From Sphingobacteriales bacterium (GTDB lineage Bacteria; Bacteroidota; Bacteroidia; Chitinophagales; JADIYW01): a stretch of DNA of 64,000 bases. How positions within the stretch are numbered: position 1 is the stretch's first letter; the number at the start of each line of letters is the position of its first letter. The position numbers and the translations under genes are program-made. Positions 7,238-16,742 of the stretch are shown piece after piece. The notes below the pieces were generated by a model. It was not told where the DNA came from. It saw only the letters and a program-made list of their open reading frames with translations, and did no database searches. The DNA lies in assembly GCA_016699615.1 (NCBI GenBank), contig CP064984.1, positions 1,488,001 through 1,552,000 of the forward strand, given 5' to 3'.

Positions 7238-7942
7238 CTATTTTCTGATAATAATTACAGCAGGCGATTTTATATCATTTTCCAAAACCAATTCTTCAAT
7301 GTTTCCAAGTGTACCAACCACAGATTTTTCTTCTGGCAAACTTCCATTTTGTATAATAGAAATCCAAGTATCATTGCTTCTGTGCTGTTTGAAGATAGAG
7401 ACAATATTACTCAGTTGGTTCATGCCCATCAAAACAATAACAGTAGCACTTGTTTGTGCAGCAATATGTATATCATCAGATAGCGCACATTTTGCCTTGG
7501 TTCCAGTTACTATCCAAATACTTTCATTTTCTGCTCTTTGAGTTAATGGTATTTGATGTAAAGTAGGAATACCAATAGCAGAAGAAATGCCAGGCACTAC
7601 TTGAATATTTGTATTTGGCATATGTTGTTGAACAAACTCAATTTCCTCTTGTGCTCTTCCAAAAATAAAAGGATCACCACCTTTTAATCGAACAATAGTA
7701 TTGTATTTTTTTAAACTATCTACTATTAATTGATTTATTTCATCTTGCGATGCATAGTGTTTGCCAGCACGTTTGCCAACATATATTTTCTCTGCATTTT
7801 TTGCATGTTCCAATGTTTCCACATTAACTAATGCATCATATAATACAACATCAGCAATTTCTAATATTTTTATTGCTTTTAGAGTAATCAATTCTGGGTC
7901 GCCTGGTCCAGCTCCTACTAAGATAAATTGCTTCTGATGCAT
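7238..7942 (-). CDS. cobA: Uroporphyrinogen-III C-methyltransferase
   Basis: A 234-residue SAM-dependent tetrapyrrole methyltransferase (EC 2.1.1.107). It makes precorrin-2 from uroporphyrinogen III for siroheme or cobalamin. Signatures: VGAGPGDPELITLKAIK (residues 8-24), the VGKRAGKH segment, RLKGGDPFIFGRAQEE and VVPGISSAIG. Length fits the short form without a CysG-type Fe-chelatase domain. No other siroheme or cobalamin genes are nearby. It converges with the GT4 gene and follows the T9SS cargo gene on the same strand with a 21-base gap. Confidence 0.93.
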   Translation of the reverse strand: MHQKQFILVGAGPGDPELITLKAIKILEIADVVLYDALVNVETLEHAKNAEKIYVGKRAGKHYASQDEINQLIVDSLKKYNTIVRLKGGDPFIFGRAQEEIEFVQQHMPNTNIQVVPGISSAIGIPTLHQIPLTQRAENESIWIVTGTKAKCALSDDIHIAAQTSATVIVLMGMNQLSNIVSIFKQHRSNDTWISIIQNGSLPEEKSVVGTLGNIEELVLENDIKSPAVIIIRK

Positions 7943-7963
7943 TGATACAAAAGTATGAGAAAT

Positions 7964-10900
7964 TTACTTCTTCTGAACTGTTTTTCTTGCTACTTTATCA
8001 TTATATCTTGCTTCAATAATATATTGTGCAACATGCAACATGGATAAATCTAATGGAATTAAATTATAACCTTGAATTGCATTGTAATCAAGATTTACAA
8101 GTTCTTGTCCAAGATAGTTGTACACTTTAATTTGTAATGCATTTGCCTCAGGCATCATCACACCAAGATTAGCTTGTCCAGAAGTTGGATTTGGATATAA
8201 AGCTAAAATATCAAAATCACCAATAGTAAAGTCTTCACAAGATGAGTTGTTAGAAATATTGTTTTCTGTTGCATTAAAATTCACAGATTCTATATTTGCA
8301 CAAATTACAGGAATATTTGATGTGCCGTTATATCTCAATTCACTAACGAATGTATAGTTTAATGTTTGATTTGGTAGTAATACACCATTCCATATTTCAC
8401 GTATTAGTGTACCATTGCCTAGTCTAATAGTTAATTCTAAATTATAGATTGGAATATTACTATTATTTTTTATACCTAATAAAGCTCTGTAATAGTCTTC
8501 ATCTTGTGTAATTGCAAGATTAAGCAGTTCAACATCGATATTTGCAACATCAACTAAAATATATTTTGTAACTGTATTAGTACAACCAAGAAAATTGGTT
8601 GCAGACAATTGTATTGGATAATTTCCAACTGAATTATAATTATGAATTGGTGGATAAGGACCATTAAAAATGGCACTTCCGTCGCCAAAGTTCCAAGAGA
8701 ATGTAGAGCCAGATGGAGATATATTATTAAAACTTACATCAAGTGGCGGTAGTCCATTCGTAGGCGAAAAGTTAAAATCTACAACAGGTGGCTCTGTTAC
8801 AGTTACACTTTTTACTTTTATTGCAGAGCAACCTTTGTTTGTTGATGCATTTAACTGTACAGTATAGTTTCCTTGTTCAGTAAATGTAAAAGAAGGATTC
8901 TGTTGATTAGATGTGCCGATTCCACCAAACAACCATGTCCAATTGCTCATATAAGTATTGCCAGAAACAGTAGACACATCTGTAAATTGTATGGCTTGTC
9001 CAATACATTTATTATTTGATATGTCAAAATCCACAACAGGTTGCTTATAAATATTAATTTTTTTAGCTATTGTATCAACACATTGGTTATTTGCACGAAC
9101 AGCTAGACGCACAGTATAATTTCCATTTGTTGTATAGGTGTGACTTGTATTGTTTAAGAAATTATCTTGGGCACCATCACCAAAAAACCAATTGAAAGCA
9201 GTAATTGATAATGGAAAAGGAGCAGAAGAAGTATTGTTGAATGTGATGATAGAATTTGTACATGCAATACTATCTGATGTGAAGCTTGCGGTAGGTGATA
9301 TATTTACACCTAAAGGTTTAGTTAAAGTATCAAAACACCCATTCGTATTTGTTGCCTTAAGATGCACATAATATAGATTTGCAGACGGAAATTCAAAAAG
9401 TGGATTTTTTTGAGTTGATGTACCCATGTTATTAAAGTTCCAATTCCAAAGTTGTATAGAGTCTGAGTTTGGAATAGAAAAATCTCTAAATTGAGTTGGA
9501 TTACCAGCACAAGCCAAAAGGTTGTCAAATAAAGCACGAGGTTTTCTGTTGAGTGTAATAGTCTTAGTAACTTTGTCAAAACATCCTACATTAGTTGTTG
9601 CTTTTAGCGTAATTGATTTTGCACCACTGCTTTGAAATGTTTTTTCAGGGTTTTGTTCAGTAGATCCTGTTGTATCACTAAAATTCCATTCCCAAGTAGA
9701 AATAGAATTTCCAAATGGAGGGAAAGATGCATCATATAATTGTACGTTCTGTTTTTCACACAATATATCACCAATCTCAAAATCTACAATAGGCTTCTCA
9801 CCAACAATGTTAATGTTGAATGTGTCTCTGTATTCACAACCAACATAAGATTTAGCATACACACTAACTTCTTCATTTTGTGTAATTGTATATGAATTAG
9901 TAGTAGAATTATTAGACCAAAGTATAGATTCAATGCCTGTATTATTTACTACATTTATTTCTTCAAGACGACAGCCATTTAGTGTGTTATTTGAAGGGAT
10001 ATTGCTAAGTAATAATTTATCAAAAAGCACAGTAATTGTATCTTTTACTACCTTATTATTGATGTCTGTTAGTGATACAACATATGTTCCTTCACTATTA
10101 ATTACAATTGAGTCAGAAGTTGAGCCATTTGACCATAGTTTATTTAAAATACTATTTGAATTAAGATGAATTGTGATTGAATTTCCATCACAAATATATA
10201 GTGTATCATTATTTAATCTATTGTATGGATAAACTTGGATTTCATCAGTGCTAGTTCGTCCAAACACATCTGTTGTAGTAACAGAATAAGTACCACAATT
10301 TTGAACATTAATTGTTTGAGTAGTATCGCCAGTAGACCAAAGATATTTTATAAATCTATTTGATGCATCAATAGTATAATTGTTAGAGAAAGTAGAACCA
10401 AAAATAATATCAGATCCTAAATTTACTGGTGGAGCATATTTGGTATATAGGTAATTGTGAAATAATGTAATTTCATTTTCAGACAGTTCTTTATTAAAGA
10501 CTATGATTTCTGCTACTTTCCCTTGAAAAGATGTTACATCAGAGAAGTCTACCCTTGAACCAATATTTGAATATCTGAAGGTATCAGTAATGCTTCCATT
10601 GATAGGTTTGTTTTTATTATTAATTAATATTCTATTTTTAGATATTGTATTTATTGAAAAAATAGTGTCGATATATAGCTTATCACAATATTCAAATTCT
10701 GGAGAGTTTGAATTATTCATAGATAGAACGCCCAGTCCGCGTAATGGACTATCGTATTCAACAAAGAAACCATTTGAGTTCTCACCTAATAGTACTTGAC
10801 TTTGTGAACTATTATTGTTTAAGAATTGATATAATGCAATTATAGTGAAGTTATTTAGCGCAACCCTTTTATTCAATATTAAATTACTTCTTGTGGTCTG

Positions 10901-11425
10901 TGGTCTAAAATATACAGTGCTGTTATTATTTATGAATCTCTCATTACTAGAGACAATAGGTCTATTATTTACAGTATTCTGTATTCCAAATTTATTAATA
11001 TTGTTTAGATAGTCTCCCCATCTAGATACTCTTCCTGCGTTTATGGTAATGTTGCTGTCTGAGGCAAACCAATTCTCAATAAAAATGTTATAAGAAAACT
11101 TATCTAATGCTAACAAGGTAGAAGTTATCCAAGTCTTACTACAAATAGGCTTTACTCTTATAAAATATAAACCATACTCTGGTAGCTGAATAACTGCATT
11201 ATTGTTATCAACTTTACTCTGATAAATAAATTCATTAAAATCTTGTTCTAAAGAAACTTCGATATTATAATCATCGCAAATGTTATACTTTGGCCAACTA
11301 ATATTAACTGTCTTGTCAATTGTCGTATAGCTATTATTATATAATAAATGAAGATCAAAATTATTTGATTTTACCAATAAATAACATAAGGCTGAAAAAA
11401 AGAATAGCAATAAAGGTCTGTTCAT
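7964..11425 (-). CDS. Large LamG-like/PKD-repeat surface protein with T9SS C-terminal sorting domain
   Basis: About 1,153 residues. Start chosen at the ATG at 11425 because GGAGAT lies just upstream and MNRPLLLFFFSALCYLLVKS looks like a signal peptide. A longer frame to 11482 adds a lysine-rich stretch and would overlap the next promoter. Order: a fibronectin-like N-terminal part, a LamG/concanavalin-like domain (ending in EIIVFNKELSENEITLF), two Ig-like segments with LWSTGDTT/LWSNGST motifs, and five PKD domains (WxWxF...). A CARDB-like domain and a type A T9SS tail (LALYPNPTSGQANLG ... KVYNYLGQE ... KTVQKK) follow. Predicted to be secreted by T9SS and attached to the cell surface, perhaps as an adhesin. 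Confidence 0.9.
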   Translation of the reverse strand: MNRPLLLFFFSALCYLLVKSNNFDLHLLYNNSYTTIDKTVNISWPKYNICDDYNIEVSLEQDFNEFIYQSKVDNNNAVIQLPEYGLYFIRVKPICSKTWITSTLLALDKFSYNIFIENWFASDSNITINAGRVSRWGDYLNNINKFGIQNTVNNRPIVSSNERFINNNSTVYFRPQTTRSNLILNKRVALNNFTIIALYQFLNNNSSQSQVLLGENSNGFFVEYDSPLRGLGVLSMNNSNSPEFEYCDKLYIDTIFSINTISKNRILINNKNKPINGSITDTFRYSNIGSRVDFSDVTSFQGKVAEIIVFNKELSENEITLFHNYLYTKYAPPVNLGSDIIFGSTFSNNYTIDASNRFIKYLWSTGDTTQTINVQNCGTYSVTTTDVFGRTSTDEIQVYPYNRLNNDTLYICDGNSITIHLNSNSILNKLWSNGSTSDSIVINSEGTYVVSLTDINNKVVKDTITVLFDKLLLSNIPSNNTLNGCRLEEINVVNNTGIESILWSNNSTTNSYTITQNEEVSVYAKSYVGCEYRDTFNINIVGEKPIVDFEIGDILCEKQNVQLYDASFPPFGNSISTWEWNFSDTTGSTEQNPEKTFQSSGAKSITLKATTNVGCFDKVTKTITLNRKPRALFDNLLACAGNPTQFRDFSIPNSDSIQLWNWNFNNMGTSTQKNPLFEFPSANLYYVHLKATNTNGCFDTLTKPLGVNISPTASFTSDSIACTNSIITFNNTSSAPFPLSITAFNWFFGDGAQDNFLNNTSHTYTTNGNYTVRLAVRANNQCVDTIAKKINIYKQPVVDFDISNNKCIGQAIQFTDVSTVSGNTYMSNWTWLFGGIGTSNQQNPSFTFTEQGNYTVQLNASTNKGCSAIKVKSVTVTEPPVVDFNFSPTNGLPPLDVSFNNISPSGSTFSWNFGDGSAIFNGPYPPIHNYNSVGNYPIQLSATNFLGCTNTVTKYILVDVANIDVELLNLAITQDEDYYRALLGIKNNSNIPIYNLELTIRLGNGTLIREIWNGVLLPNQTLNYTFVSELRYNGTSNIPVICANIESVNFNATENNISNNSSCEDFTIGDFDILALYPNPTSGQANLGVMMPEANALQIKVYNYLGQELVNLDYNAIQGYNLIPLDLSMLHVAQYIIEARYNDKVARKTVQKK

Positions 11426-11491
11426 ATCTCCATTTTGTTTTTTTGTTACCTCTAATTTAGTCTTTTTTAAAATCAATTGCAAAAAAAAACC

Positions 11492-11499
11492 TATATTTG
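11492..11499 (+). promoter_or_regulatory. Putative -7 promoter box for the polysaccharide cluster
   Basis: TATATTTG matches the Bacteroidota -7 consensus TAnnTTTG and lies 10 bases before the ATG at 11510, implying a very short leader. No good TTTG -33 element is seen at the usual 19-21-base spacing, only a T- and A-rich stretch. Confidence 0.45.
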
Positions 11500-11509
11500 T
11501 GTTAATAAG

Positions 11510-12370
11510 ATGTCAAAAGAAATAAGCAGTAACACTTGGGAAATTATTATTTCATCCAAGAGAGGATTATTTGAAATTAATTTCACACAACTATTTCAGT
11601 ATAGTGATTTGTTAAAAATGTTTCTAATAAGAGATATAGCTGTTAATTATAAACAAACAGTACTTGGTCCTCTGTGGTTTATTGCCCAACCAATAATGAC
11701 AACAATCATTTATGTTTTTGTATTTGGCAATATAGCTAATCTTTCTACTGATGGAATCCCTAAGCCTCTATTCTATTTATGTGGAATAATTATTTGGAAT
11801 TACTTCTCAGATTGTTTTATTAGAACATCAGATACCTTTTCTCAGAATGCTGATATATATGGAAAGGTATATTTCCCTAGATTAATATCTCCTATATCTG
11901 TAGTAATATCAAATACACTTAAATTTTTCATTCAGTTATTATTATTTATAACAATATACATGTATTTAATATTATCTAATGATTATAATCTACAAATACA
12001 AGTTTCTATTGTGTTTTTACCACTACTAATTTTTCTTATGTCATTGTTAGGGTTAGGATTCGGACTAATTTTTAGTTCATTAACAACTAAATATAAAGAT
12101 TTAAAATTTTTAATACAATTTGGAGTTCAACTATTAATGTATGCTACTCCAGTAATCTATCCTTTGAGTAGTATACCTGATAAGTATAAATTCTATTTTA
12201 AACTAAATCCTATTACATATATCATAGAAGCTTTTAAATATAGTTTCTTTGGTACAGGACAAACTAATGTTGGAGGGTTGATATATAGTAGTGTAATAAT
12301 TATATTTATTTTATTTCTTGGTATACTAATATTTAACAAAACAGAGAAAAGTTTTATGGATACAATTTAG
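11510..12370 (+). CDS. Polysaccharide ABC exporter, permease (Wzm-like)
   Basis: About 286 residues from the ATG at 11510. A longer in-frame extension to 11477 lies over the putative promoter and is unlikely. ABC-2 type permease with about six membrane helices. The family block NYKQTVLGPLWFIAQPIMT near residues 45-65 and the segment ATPVIYPLSSIPDKYKFYFKLNPI are diagnostic of O-antigen/teichoic acid exporters. It pairs with the ATPase encoded immediately downstream (about 20 bases) to move undecaprenyl-linked glycan across the inner membrane. First gene of the 30-kb cluster. Confidence 0.93.
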   Translation: MSKEISSNTWEIIISSKRGLFEINFTQLFQYSDLLKMFLIRDIAVNYKQTVLGPLWFIAQPIMTTIIYVFVFGNIANLSTDGIPKPLFYLCGIIIWNYFSDCFIRTSDTFSQNADIYGKVYFPRLISPISVVISNTLKFFIQLLLFITIYMYLILSNDYNLQIQVSIVFLPLLIFLMSLLGLGFGLIFSSLTTKYKDLKFLIQFGVQLLMYATPVIYPLSSIPDKYKFYFKLNPITYIIEAFKYSFFGTGQTNVGGLIYSSVIIIFILFLGILIFNKTEKSFMDTI

Positions 12371-12390
12371 TATCTTTGAAAGTAATTAAT

Positions 12391-13521
12391 ATGGGTGAGA
12401 TAGTATTGAAAGTAGAAAATATAAGTAAATTGTACCGATTGGGTGAGGTAGGGACAGGTACAATATCACATGATTTAAATAGATGGTGGGCAAAGGTTAG
12501 AGGTAAAGAGGATCCATATGCAATTGTAGGACAAACTAATGACAGAAGTACAAAAGCAGAATCAGACTATGTTTGGTCCTTGAAAGATATTAACTTTGAA
12601 GTTGAAAGAGGAGAAGTATTAGGTATAATTGGAAAAAATGGAGCGGGTAAATCTACATTATTAAAAATAATTTCTCAAATTACATCACCAACAACAGGAT
12701 ATATAAAAGCAAAAGGTAGAATAGCATCACTATTAGAAGTAGGAACAGGCATGCATCCAGAAATGACAGCACGAGAGAATATATATCTGAATGGGGCAAT
12801 TCTTGGAATGAGAAAAAGAGAAATTAATGCAAAATTTGATGAGATAGTTGATTTTTCAGGGTGTGCAATGTATGTGGATACACCTGTAAAAAGATTTAGT
12901 TCAGGAATGCGAGTAAGATTGGGATTCGCAGTAGCTGCATATTTAGAGCCTGAGATATTAATAGTAGACGAAGTATTAGCTGTAGGAGATGTTGAATTCC
13001 AAAAGAAAGCAATTGGGAAAATACAAGATATATCAAAAGGAGATGGTAGAACGGTGCTTTTTGTAAGTCATAATATGGCTGCAGTACAAAATTTATGTAA
13101 AAAAGGCATTTTATTAGAAAATGGAAGAATAAATTCAATTGGTGATATAACAACAATCGTCAATAAATATCTTAAATTAAATATAAGTGAAACAAACGAA
13201 GATATTGTTGATTTAGGGAATGCTAAAAGGAGTAATGGTAAAGGAAAAATAATTAAAAAGATATGGATTGAAAATAGTCATGGAGAAACTACAAAGAATA
13301 TTTTTATGGGTGAAAAATTTTCGATTAAATTTAATTTTGAATCTAAAGAGCCTATAATGAATGCACTTTTTGGTTTTGGTATTGAAAATAGTCAAGGAGA
13401 TAGAATAACCTCATTGAATAATGAAATATCTGGTGATTTAATACCTACACAGATAGAGTCAGGTACTGCAATATTAACAATAAAAGACCCAACTTTTTTA
13501 GAAGGAACGCACTATGTCTGA
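12391..13521 (+). CDS. Polysaccharide ABC exporter ATPase (Wzt-like), truncated by an in-frame TGA
   Basis: About 376 residues from the ATG at 12391; a TTG at 12376 is the other option. The ATPase domain has Walker A GIIGKNGAGKST, signature FSSGMRVRLGFA and Walker B EILIVDEVLAVGD. The C-terminal part begins a Wzt-type carbohydrate-binding beta domain but ends at the TGA at 13519-13521 after GTHYV. The same frame stays open past the TGA to 13686 and encodes the missing strands (ISIVANQVEWIDYIEQAISF ... GKIFIHGNIEI). TGG to TGA is the simplest explanation. TGA is a normal stop elsewhere here, so recoding is unlikely. The truncation may weaken recognition of the glycan's end. Confidence 0.9.
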   Translation: MGEIVLKVENISKLYRLGEVGTGTISHDLNRWWAKVRGKEDPYAIVGQTNDRSTKAESDYVWSLKDINFEVERGEVLGIIGKNGAGKSTLLKIISQITSPTTGYIKAKGRIASLLEVGTGMHPEMTARENIYLNGAILGMRKREINAKFDEIVDFSGCAMYVDTPVKRFSSGMRVRLGFAVAAYLEPEILIVDEVLAVGDVEFQKKAIGKIQDISKGDGRTVLFVSHNMAAVQNLCKKGILLENGRINSIGDITTIVNKYLKLNISETNEDIVDLGNAKRSNGKGKIIKKIWIENSHGETTKNIFMGEKFSIKFNFESKEPIMNALFGFGIENSQGDRITSLNNEISGDLIPTQIESGTAILTIKDPTFLEGTHYV

Positions 13522-13651
13522 ATATCAATAGTTGCAAATCAAGTAGAATGGATTGATTATATTGAACAAGCAATTTCTTTTGAAATTATATCAAAGGATG
13601 TTTATAACTCTGGAAAATTAATAAATAGTAACCAAGGAAAAATTTTCATAC

Positions 13652-14173
13652 ATGGAAATATTGAGATTCTTTCAAAATCTATTTAGAAGAAATAGAGCAG
13701 ATATTAAAATTGGAATAAATACTAAGATTTCTAAGAAGTCAAAGATTGAAACATTATTTGGAGGAAAAATTACTATTGGTAATAATTGTCAGATAGAAGA
13801 TTTTAGTATGTTGTTAACTTATGGTGGAAATATTGAGATTGGAGATGAGTGTTCTGTTAATCCTTTCTGTGTTCTTTATGGTCACGGAGGTCTAAAGGTT
13901 GGAAATAAAGTTCGAATTGCTACACACACAGTTATAATTCCCGCAAATCACGTTTTTGATAATATTACAATTCCTATAATGAATCAACCAGAAACAAGAA
14001 AAGGAATAGTAATAGGTAATGATGTTTGGATTGGGAATGGTGCAAGAATTTTAGATGGTGTAGTATTGGGAAGTGGTGTAGTTGTAGGTGCAGGAAGTGT
14101 AGTTACCCAAAGTTTTCCTGATAATGTAGTTATTGCTGGTGTTCCAGCAAAAATAATAAAACACAGAAAATAA
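13652..14173 (+). CDS. Hexapeptide-repeat O-acetyltransferase (WbbJ-like)
   Basis: A 173-residue left-handed beta-helix acyltransferase. Hexapeptide repeats run from about residue 35 (GKITIGNNCQIEDF, IEIGDECSVNPFC, KVGNKVRIATHTVIIPANHV). The acceptor/CoA region is GIVIGNDVWIGNGARIL, GVVLGSGVVVGAGSVVT, ending in the common GVPAKIIKHR tail. It probably O- or N-acetylates a sugar of the exported glycan using acetyl-CoA in the cytoplasm. Its start overlaps the read-through frame of the Wzt gene by 35 bases. Confidence 0.88.
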   Translation: MEILRFFQNLFRRNRADIKIGINTKISKKSKIETLFGGKITIGNNCQIEDFSMLLTYGGNIEIGDECSVNPFCVLYGHGGLKVGNKVRIATHTVIIPANHVFDNITIPIMNQPETRKGIVIGNDVWIGNGARILDGVVLGSGVVVGAGSVVTQSFPDNVVIAGVPAKIIKHRK

Positions 14174-14178
14174 TATTT

Positions 14179-14775
14179 ATGACAACAACTCAAGCTCCTA
14201 TTCCTACATTTAATATTATTCAAAAAATAAGATTATTAAGTTTAGGGATTAATAAATGGCAAATACCTACATATACAACTAATTATGAATTATTCAAGCT
14301 ATATGAGCTAGCTAAATCATTACCCAAAGAAGCAATAGCATTAGAAGTTGGATCATATATTGGGGCAAGTTCATTAATGATTGCTAAAGGACTAAAAGAT
14401 AAATCAAAATTATTTTGTGTAGATACATGGAATAATGATGCTATGACTGAAGGGAATTGGGATTCATATCAAGAATTTTCAAAGAATATCAAAACAGTTG
14501 AGGATAAAATAATTACAATAAGAAATACAAGTGAACAAGCAGGAATTGATTTTAATAAAAATATTGATTTCATATTTATAGATGGAGATCATTCATATGA
14601 AGGAGTAAAAAAAGATATTGATATTTGGTTTCCAAAGTTAAAATCAAAAGGAATAATAATAATGCATGATATAGGATGGGCAGAAGGTGTTAATAAAGTA
14701 ATAAATGAAAACATTCACCCGAATTTATCAAAATTTGAAAAATTACCAAATATGTATTGGGGATGGAAAAAATAA
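14179..14775 (+). CDS. Class I SAM-dependent methyltransferase (Methyltransf_24 type)
   Basis: A 198-residue Rossmann methyltransferase. SAM-binding motif I is ALEVGSYIGASSLMIAKGL (near residues 53-71); LFCVDTWNND is the acidic ribose-binding strand. The block IDFIFIDGDHSYEGVKKDID, followed by GIIIMHD, is typical of the Methyltransf_24 family used for sugar O-methylation in surface glycans. Five bases separate it from the acetyltransferase gene, and its tail overlaps the next GT2 gene, so it is translated as part of the operon. The sugar substrate cannot be read from the sequence. Confidence 0.82.
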   Translation: MTTTQAPIPTFNIIQKIRLLSLGINKWQIPTYTTNYELFKLYELAKSLPKEAIALEVGSYIGASSLMIAKGLKDKSKLFCVDTWNNDAMTEGNWDSYQEFSKNIKTVEDKIITIRNTSEQAGIDFNKNIDFIFIDGDHSYEGVKKDIDIWFPKLKSKGIIIMHDIGWAEGVNKVINENIHPNLSKFEKLPNMYWGWKK

Positions 14776-15773
14776 TTAAATTATCTGTAATTATTCCAAC
14801 AAAAAACAGGTGTTATCTTTTAAAAGAAACACTTGATTCAATAGTAGCACAAACATTTAATAAAGATAATTTTGAAGTAATTATTGTAGACAATGGATCC
14901 ACAGACAAAACTAAAACAATATCTTTTGAATACACCAATAAATTACAAATAAATTATATATATGAACCAAGACCTGGCCTGCACGAAGGAAGACATGCCG
15001 GATTGAGAGCATCACTATCAGATATATTAGTATATGCAGATGATGATATTGTTGCCTTTCCTGAATGGCTTGAAACTATCTATAATCTTTTTCAAAAAGA
15101 CGAAAATATAGTACTTGTAGGAGGAAAAAATTTACCAAAGTTTGAGAGTAATCCACCATTTTGGATATTAGAAAATTGGAATTCCATAACCAAACATGGA
15201 CAAGTTTTAGGTGATTTAAGCATCATAGATTTAGGTGAATTTGAAAAAGAAGTTTCACCTTTTTATATTTTTGGTTGTAATTTTAGTGTAAGAAAAAATA
15301 TAGTACTAGATGCTGGTGGTTTTAATCCAGATGGAATGCCTTTCGAATTAATTAGATTTAGAGGTAATGGAGAAACTCATATTTCAAAATATGTTGAAGA
15401 TAAATGTCTTAAAGCATATTATCATCCATTAGCATCTGTATATCATTGGGTATCAAACGATAGGATGACGGAAGAATATTTCTACAAAAGAAGATATATG
15501 CAAGGTATTTCTGATGCATATAGTATTTTAAGATACAATGTAACAAAAGAGTCAAAAAAGAATAAATATTTGCATAAATTTAAACTATACTTGAAAATAC
15601 TTTTAGGATTAGAACAAATAAAAATACTAAATGAAATTAATAACAATTTAAAGACAACAGATTTTGACAAAAATTTAGTAAAATATTATAATAAAGGGTA
15701 TAACTATCTTATAAACTGTTATGCATCTAATCAAGAAATCAGAAATTGGATTAATAAAAAGAAATATATTTAA
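14763..15773 (+). CDS. Glycosyltransferase family 2
   Basis: About 336 residues from the ATG at 14763, which has GGGG just upstream. A TTG at 14757 is the alternative. GT-A fold: KLSVIIPTKNRCYLLKETLD, VIIVDNGSTDKT, a DDD-type metal site (VYADDDIVAF), and a C-terminal acceptor domain with FGCNFSVRKN. It adds a sugar to the growing lipid-linked glycan on the cytoplasmic face. The start overlaps the methyltransferase gene by 13 bases. The following epimerase is in the same frame immediately after the stop. Confidence 0.9.
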   Translation: MEKIIKLSVIIPTKNRCYLLKETLDSIVAQTFNKDNFEVIIVDNGSTDKTKTISFEYTNKLQINYIYEPRPGLHEGRHAGLRASLSDILVYADDDIVAFPEWLETIYNLFQKDENIVLVGGKNLPKFESNPPFWILENWNSITKHGQVLGDLSIIDLGEFEKEVSPFYIFGCNFSVRKNIVLDAGGFNPDGMPFELIRFRGNGETHISKYVEDKCLKAYYHPLASVYHWVSNDRMTEEYFYKRRYMQGISDAYSILRYNVTKESKKNKYLHKFKLYLKILLGLEQIKILNEINNNLKTTDFDKNLVKYYNKGYNYLINCYASNQEIRNWINKKKYI

Positions 15774-15774
15774 T

Positions 15775-16742
15775 ATAAGAATATTTTAGTCACAGGTGGA
15801 GCAGGTTTTATAGGTAGTTCATTAATAGACTCGTTGCTATTAGATAAAGAAAATTATATTTTATCAATTGATAATTATGATGATTTTTATGATATTGCTA
15901 TTAAAAAAAGTAACCAAAAAAATCACTTTGAAAATCCTAATTTTAGGTTTATTCAAACAGATATAAGAAAAATTAATGATATAAAATTAGATAAAGAGAT
16001 TGATTGTATTATTCACTTAGCAGCCAAAGCAGGAGTAAGACCAAGCATTGAGGATGCACATGAATATTTTGATACTAATATCAATGGAACGCTGGCAATG
16101 TTAGAATTTGCAAAAAAAAATAAAATCCAACAATTCATCTTTGCCTCATCAAGCAGTGTGTATGGAATTAATCAAAATATTCCATGGTCAGAAAATGAGA
16201 CAGATATGCTTCCAATTAGTCCATATGCTTCTTCTAAATTAGCAGCAGAAAAGATAGGATTTACATATAGTTACTTATATAATATCCGTTTTATTGCGCT
16301 ACGTTTTTTTACTGTTTATGGACCAAAACAAAGACCAGATTTAGCAATTCAAAAATTCTTTAATAAAATATTAAATAATCAACCTATAGAGATGTATGGT
16401 AGTGGAAATACTTTTAGAGATTATACTTATATTGATGATATAATACAAGGAATTATTGGTGCAATAAATTATAATAGAACAATGTACGAAGTCATTAATC
16501 TAGGTAATAATACTACTATAAACTTAGAAGAATTAATTTATCAAATTGGAAAGGTAACTCAATTATCTCCAAAGATAATTCAAGCAGAATATCAGGTAGG
16601 AGATGTACCTAAAACTTATGCAAATATAGAAAAAGGGAAAAAAATACTAAATTACAATCCTAAAATTGAGATACATGAAGGACTAATGAAACAATATGAA
16701 TGGATAAAAAAAATAAAAGATGTTACAAAAGATAATTCATAA
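15775..16742 (+). CDS. NAD-dependent nucleotide-sugar epimerase with a damaged start codon
   Basis: An extended SDR of about 321 residues, similar to UDP-hexose/UDP-glucuronate 4-epimerases. The NAD-binding motif (VTGGAGFIGSS) lies upstream of the first usable start (TTG at 15834). The frame begins right after the previous stop as AT-AAG-AAT-ATT, where homologues would have ATG-AAG-AAT-ATT (MKNILVTGG). A missing G has apparently removed the start. Other motifs are intact: CIIHLAAKAGVRPS, SSSSVYG, YASSK (Tyr/Lys catalytic pair) and FRDYTYIDD. Starting at 15834 would lack the Rossmann loop and would not bind NAD. A non-ATG start at 15783 (ATT) is possible but weak. Confidence 0.85.

Noticed and set aside
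8118..10799. Several plus-strand frames of 65-80 codons opposite the large T9SS protein.
   Set aside because: The minus-strand protein has clear domains throughout; the opposing frames have no motifs or starts with good context.
13519..13521. Reassignment of TGA to Trp or Sec in this genome.
   Set aside because: Several intact genes of normal length end in TGA (e.g. at 17902-17904), and no Sec-type hairpin is evident.
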